A model generated the notes under the pieces. The model was not told the DNA's origin. It did not search any database and worked only from the letters and a program-made list of their open reading frames with translations. From the NCBI GenBank assembly GCA_009761415.1, contig QUOL01000011.1, positions 1,054,001 through 1,118,000 of the forward strand: 64,000 bases of DNA, given 5' to 3'. The DNA comes from Sarcomyxa edulis (Eukaryota; Basidiomycota; Agaricomycetes; Agaricales; Mycenaceae). Position numbers and translations under genes: made by a program. Shown here one piece after another: positions 58,230-64,000 of the stretch. The first letter of the stretch is position 1. Each line of letters opens with the position of its first letter.

Positions 58230-58980
58230 TCAGCCGAGGATTGGGCGGCGGCAGCGACAACGCCTAGGTTTGAAGGACAACGACGTCGTCGAGAGTGGGT
58301 GATCTATCCGCATGAGAGATCGACGGAGATGACTGAACACATGGGAGAGGGTAGCGGTGGTGAACAACTGGGTAGCAGGACAAGTAGTAATGCAACGAGA
58401 TCTGAATACGTACGTACCGAATTGACGATGATGACGATATCGGAAGACGATCTACTGGAAGACAAATCTATCAACATTGATCAGAATGAGAGGAATGAAA
58501 TACTCACCGTGCGGACGCGGTACCAAGAAAGCGAGACCCCTAGAAAGCGAGATTAGGGCGGTGTGAGATGAGGGCTATGGTACACGTACTCGAAGAGAAT
58601 ATTTACAACATCGACGAGCACGATGGCGAGGTGGTGAATGAATTGAGTATAGATGATTGACAGCTGAATGTTCACGTACCAAGACGAACGATAATGTTGC
58701 CAGAACTACAGGGGAGGATGAGAAAAGTCGGTCAGGATACACCGACTACGATGAACTGAATAGCTCACTCACTCGATGTAGTCGGCGTCGAGAGTGAGGG
58801 GGACAGTGACGAGGAGGAAAGAGGGAAGATGAAGTGGGAGGATGAAGTGGGAGGATGAAGTGGGATGAGAAAGTGGGAGGAGAGAACGAGATGGAGAAAT
58901 TTGGAAGAATCCAGCCTGTCTTTATACACCTAAAAAGAGGCTCTGTTGTCAATCCTAACAAAGCAACCAAACACTGGTAA
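58230..58980 (-). pseudogene. Decayed copy of the micro-exon gene (unit 3)
   Basis: The exon order is recognisable, but the stretch holding the acceptor (CCTTCTAG in unit 2) and the first bases of the 24-nt exon is deleted, so that exon cannot be spliced normally. The last exon still keeps the unit 1 frame ('...RRCRCRRPILG' in place of '...RRRRRGPFLG'). Confidence 0.4.
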
Positions 58981-58999
58981 GAATGGAGACTTACGTTTT

Positions 59000-61900
59000 C
59001 GAAAAAAGATGCAATATCGGCTAAGAATCTGAATCTCCCCAATCTTGCAGATCCGCGTGTGTGGCGCCGTGTGCGGTATCGACGGCTCTGGGCATGTATG
59101 GGCATTGCGACACCGTGTACTTTCTGGTGCGTCGTCCAATGGTGATGGGGCAGTTGCGATTCCGACCGTCGATGGTCGTACTCAATCCTGGAGTCTGTGT
59201 GATACTTGCTAAACGTTCAGTCACCCTTACGACGGTACCCCAGCAGTACGCTTACTCAGTTCCCCGTATCCCCACCTGTCAATACGAGGACGCGTCATAC
59301 GGCGCGCCCTGAGCCTGCACCTCGTCAGCCTAGTATGGAGTTCACGGGCAACTTGAATGGAAGACCCCGCGCCGTGTTTCGGAGGTAGGTCTAGATGGAC
59401 GTAAGTACGCATAACGATCGTTCGAGCGAAAGGCTAGACGAAAAACTCACCGGCTGAAATGTAAATGGATAGCTTCTTAGATCTCCGGGAATCTGTGTGA
59501 CATGCTCGGTGCACCTATTGAGGACTGCTCTATTCTCGAGAGCGGGCTGTATGTAGACGTGGTAGAGAGGGGATAACGACGAGAAAGAGGTCCCTGAACG
59601 CTGTGAGAAACGACGAGAAGGAAAGAAACAAGCTGAAAACACAAACCTCTTGATGACTGGAGATTATCATCGTAAAACACCACAATACATGCCATCCCAG
59701 ACTCTTCGTGACGAGTTACTGGAGGTTCCATCGTGCAACGCGCTGTCTTCATCTCGAAACTTTCGGCACTGACGGCGGTCCAATCGTATCCTACGTTTCC
59801 GGGTCTCGTTTGAGAGAGTGACGATACTCTGGACGGAGGGGTCAAGCAATTGGTTACGAGGATCTGATTGAGAGGAACATACGATTTTGGGAATAGACAA
59901 AATATGTGCGTGGATCTTGGCGGAGAGAGTCGATGAGGTGCTGAGGTGAAAGGCTGCAGGTCGCGCAGTGATGAGACAAGGCAAGGGGAGCCAACGGCAG
60001 GAGAACGATTCGAACGACTAGAGGCGGCTGATAAAGTAGACGGCGAAGAGACGACGTCGTGCACAACTCTCGCTCAGACCATCGAGAGTTGTGCGCGGCG
60101 CTTGTAAGTGAGATCTCGGTCTTCAATAAACCTTCAGGAAGGGTCTTCCAATCGGTCTCAAGCAATATACGTCGGAATTACCACTCACATACTCTTCGAC
60201 TTGTAGTTTACTCTGGAAGGGATGAGGATTCCACGAATCAAGAATCGAGATAAGTGTGTACCCTAGAATAGAAATTGGACGAGATTCTAAGTGGAGTTTG
60301 CCTTGGGGTGAAAGGCTGGAGAATGCGTGATGACGAAATTTGCCATAAGATACTGAGCGAGAATCAAGAGAGAATAAAAGGTTGGGGGTAAGGGTGTAGT
60401 GGTGGAGATGGACTCACGAAGTAGGCTTGTAATTCGAGACTCGTTCGTGTAAGACTCGCGATATTCCTGCAAGTCTGATCTTTGGATTATGTTGCGCATT
60501 CTGAGCCTGTCCAAAGGTGAAAGATGATGTGAAGAAGCTTTTGTCGATAGACGATGACTTGTTGTTTTGCGGCGCCCGAGAGTTCTTTTGAATCAAATCA
60601 TAGAGGGCTCTAATATAAGGATACCCGTGAGCTCAAGCGGCGAACAGCAGTCAACTTACCTCAACAATATGTACACAATGCTGTCTGGAAGATCTCGGAA
60701 CGATGATGAGATGGGAATGACTATCGGCGACTCGTCGAAGTCAAGTACCAGTTGGAATCTTGTGAGTTCAAGAGGCGTCGACTCGGAGAGTACGAGTTAG
60801 CTATACAGATGTATGTGAGACGTGTCAATGAGTGCGAGAGGGTGGTTTCCGGGGAGACGAGGAAACAAATGTGGTGGATGGGTGCGAAGATTAGATTTGG
60901 AAAGTAATTAGCAGACGCGATCGAAATCACCTTCACTCTTGATCATGATTCTCACCCGGACTGCTGCCACTTAGATCTCGCACACTCTACACGTCGACAC
61001 TCTCTTATGGATTCCCCGATGAATTCAGACCAACATATCACCAAAAAATTGACATATTACTCGAACAACTATGAGTCTAGTCTCGAAGAATATGAATCCA
61101 CTCCGAGTCGCCCGTAAAACTTGGACTGGACCTCTCAAGCCTTCAAGCTCCATGTGGCAGCATCCTTCCATCGAACGGAATTTTTGTGCATTAGACATCT
61201 TATTCAAGTGGAGGTATGTTGCATCCCTTTAATATACGCACTGATAGTCTCGAATCCCGACTTCTCGCTGACTTCTCGGTCATACTCTGGTCACTGATTT
61301 CGTTGATACTCCTGGCACAACCGCCGACAAGACCTCCAGAGTCTCTTCCGACGTACCCTACGGTGCAACCCCACGAAATGATACCTCGCGGTACTCGACA
61401 CCCAATTCCGAAGACTCTCAAGTCAAAATTCTGGTACGTCTTGTTCTATCACCCACAAATCTCGTCTTTATGGTGTTCAAATGACATTCATACCGTTCTA
61501 TCTGCGCAGGACATGGCACAGAAGTATGCCCCTTTCTGTCATCCCAGAATCTGTCCTGCAGAATACACGACGTGGTATGTATATCGATCTCAATCCTACT
61601 CTTCGTCACGCCTCGAGAAACTCAAGGGTCTTCTCCGTAGCTCGTTATCATTGACAAGGCCACCAAAGTTTGCTGTCTACACCATTCGAGCATCTGTACG
61701 TTGTCTCTGACTTGTCGGCACTCCGTTTTAACTCATATTCATCGTTGTGTCTCTCTGCTCCTACCCGGAAGTCCCATCTTGCCACTGCTGACCAGACTCG
61801 CTCGAGCTGATTGAGAGCTCAGGCTCTACCATAACACTGCGCGTCAGATCCTTCTCATCCTCACCTCACGTCAAATAATCATATTTTTTTTTTCAGCTTT

Positions 61901-64000
61901 GGTAATAGTCTCGTAAGTTTCGAAGCAATGAAAGGTGCTAATCCGGCGACACGGAAACTAGCGCACATGGCAACTTATTTTCCCTCGGAAGAAGTGCCAC
62001 GAGAAATATCGCAAGCATGCTCTAAGTGTCTAATCAATGTCATTTTCTCGTTGCCTCCAAGGCTTTCCTTTTTCATCTCCGAGTCAACTGATCTCTCATC
62101 CCTCTCGGCTGTATTTCTTGTCCCTGTCCCTGTCGTTTACAGGCTAGTCACTACCAATTCTCTTCGATCTGACTCCGCTCCGAATCGGACCCTCGTGCGG
62201 ATGTGAGCTCATCTCACCTGCCTCCCATGCTCGGCTAACCAATTCCGGTAAGTGAATCCGTCCATTACTCTTTGTCCCAATGCAATCGTGCGTCACTGTT
62301 ATGGCACGAGGCTTGAACTCTCCGTGGCTTCACGTAGATGTTTCAGGTTTTTTTGGGTGCAGGGCCGTTTGTATCTCGCAATTGGCCGCAAACACCCAGA
62401 TCTACCGGGACACTTTGGGAGGCGCCTTGATCATCATCAATCCATGTTTGTATCATCTCCGATATCTATAATCTTCTCTGCATGCGTTGAATATATGTCT
62501 GGCTTGGGAATCTGAAAGGAAAGACATATTGTGAGTCTATCCCTCTGCATAGTATCTAAATCAAGATCTTGACATTGTGTCGATGACCCGAATATCATGC
62601 AGGGACAGGGGCCATGACACGTAACATTTGATTCTTTTGTCAGGCCCTGAATTTTAAGGTAAAATGGAATGGATTAGGTTCCTGATTAGGTGAGTCTTTT
62701 GTTGCTATGACTAAATTATCTGAGGAAGAACGACCGCATAGTTGGATGGCTATGCGATCAATCTCCCTCAGATCTATTATTCAGATCTCTTGCAGTTGAA
62801 GCTTAGTTGACTATTTGTTTCCTCCTCAATCTAAGTTGTGAGTGTCCTGAGCAGTAGCATAACCATTGAGAACTTTGAGATTTAAATGAGCCACTCATAA
62901 TGAAAATAACTTGAGTAAGACTTGAGAGATTGAGGCAGACTGAAGGCAACATGGACACCAGCAAAAGTAGGTCCATGTGCATGACAGAATACTGTCCCTG
63001 AGTGAGAAAGTGATCAGTGATGTAATTTCGCTTCACGGTGTCCGTGCAATACGCGAAGGAAGCTTCGGATTTAGGATGTCGCTTTGGGCCGTTTTAGGTC
63101 ATGCCGGACCCAGATGGACGGATCCGATATGATTTCAGCCATATGACGGGATGCTTGAATAGTATTAAAGCTCACTCACCAAGTGAATCATGGCCCACCT
63201 TCCTCCCCTTGCCCAAACTATGCCCGTTTATTTTCCCATCAAACGACTCTCAACTCCACCCCCTCATTCATCTCTCCATCACATCTACACATTGTATCAC
63301 CAAAGGTATGTCAGGTATTCATTCTGTCCCAACATATGCTGAATGTGTTGTGATCTCGCAGAGGCCGTGTGGGCTCGATTGCGATCGAGCTGTGATTATC
63401 GCGGGCGGTTGTTTGGCAGGAGCCTCAGGTTGCAAATATCGTACGTCCATTTTCGGATTTTCCAGTCACGTTCATTTCCCACTGACGCTTATCAGCGCTT
63501 AGCGCTTATCGATTATCTTCGACAGTCTGCCAGTGGCCTTATCTCCATTTCGTCGCGATCACACCTACGCTCGAATACCTGCGATGCAAGACGCAAAAGC
63601 TCAGTCAATATCATTCCTCACACCCTTCGGCTCTCGCGCTTCCAACTCGATCTGTCACCGAGTATCGAGATCCAAAGAACAAAGTGATTCGCAAGGCTGC
63701 ATCGATAGTGAAACAGAGGGCGTAGTGGTTGATGATAACGATTCGGTTCGTCGTCGCTTTTAAACTACATATTTTTCGGACTAACCTTTGGTTGTGATTC
63801 CAGGGAGAGTTAGAGAGGCGGTCAGATCGGGGTCTGTAGATAATTGACGGTAAGTCGACTCAGATAAAATTTACTTTGGCCAGGAGCTCACTGATAAGTC
63901 ACCCCTAGTGCATAGTCTCGCACACCGTGAGAGAAACGCGTAGAGGGCACGGCAAAATGATTCGCATCCTGGCGTACTTCAAAGTCATAGAAATGGACTG
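59000..64000. other. Unit 3 block of conserved exons of unknown genes
   Basis: Counterpart of 11400-16800. The minus exons near 60230-60640 keep the open frames seen in unit 1. The plus exon near 61250-61430 has a 3-bp in-frame deletion relative to units 1 and 2 ('VILWSLISLILLAQ'). 61480-61720 has diverged strongly from the other units. From about 62500 on, the sequence is closer to unit 1 than to unit 2. Confidence 0.4.

Larger units (their letters stand above)
53961..64000. repeat. Segmental duplication unit 3, truncated by window end
   Basis: Starts with the same head as units 1 and 2 (GGCATCTAACCATCCCGGGCC) and follows the same order. The window ends before the hairpin module array. Confidence 0.9.

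Overview
The window looks like nuclear DNA of a mushroom-forming fungus (Basidiomycota, Agaricomycetes). Genes are broken by many 45-65 bp introns with GTNNGT donors. The recognisable proteins are ones that expand in Agaricomycetes: TET/JBP-type dioxygenases, a CxC2/KDZ (Kyakuja-Dileera-Zisupton) transposase, a Plavaka transposase and a DUF6532-like protein. No genus can be named from sequence alone.

Layout. (1) 1-6.2 kb: the right part of one mobile region. It holds a TET/JBP gene (322-2105, +), two unknown intron-containing genes (2430-4746, -) and a 1.2-kb array of short GGTGCTGGGGAACC-like motifs. (2) 6.3-19.9 kb: unit 1 of a tandem segmental triplication of about 13.6 kb. Each unit begins with the 3' end of a TPR + J-domain co-chaperone gene (minus strand) and continues into an intron-dense stretch of conserved short exons and hairpins that I cannot assign to known genes. 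(3) 19.95-54.0 kb: unit 2, split by a 20.4-kb insertion (20084-40524). (4) 54.0-64.0 kb: unit 3, cut by the window end.

The insertion is the most interesting object. It has terminal inverted repeats (TCATCAGCAAACC) and shared subterminal motifs. Removing it restores the continuous sequence seen in sister unit 1. In order it carries a DUF6532-like gene, a coiled-coil gene, a large Agaricomycete-specific protein with a hexapeptide minisatellite, a protein with three RNase H1 N-terminal/viroplasmin-like domains, a small basic coiled-coil protein, a block of long palindromes, a TET/JBP gene, a KDZ transposase gene divergent from it, and an intact Plavaka transposase next to the right end. The KDZ (11 exons, 1091 aa), Plavaka (4 exons, 1060 aa) and triple-domain (5 exons, 344 aa) models all close in frame with canonical splice sites, so the element looks young.

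Likely logic (inference): the Plavaka transposase mobilises the whole element through the outer repeats. The KDZ-TET/JBP pair and its palindromes form an inner module, possibly a nested element with its own inverted repeats near 24.6 and 36.7 kb. TET/JBP proteins could alter 5-methylcytosine on silenced element copies.
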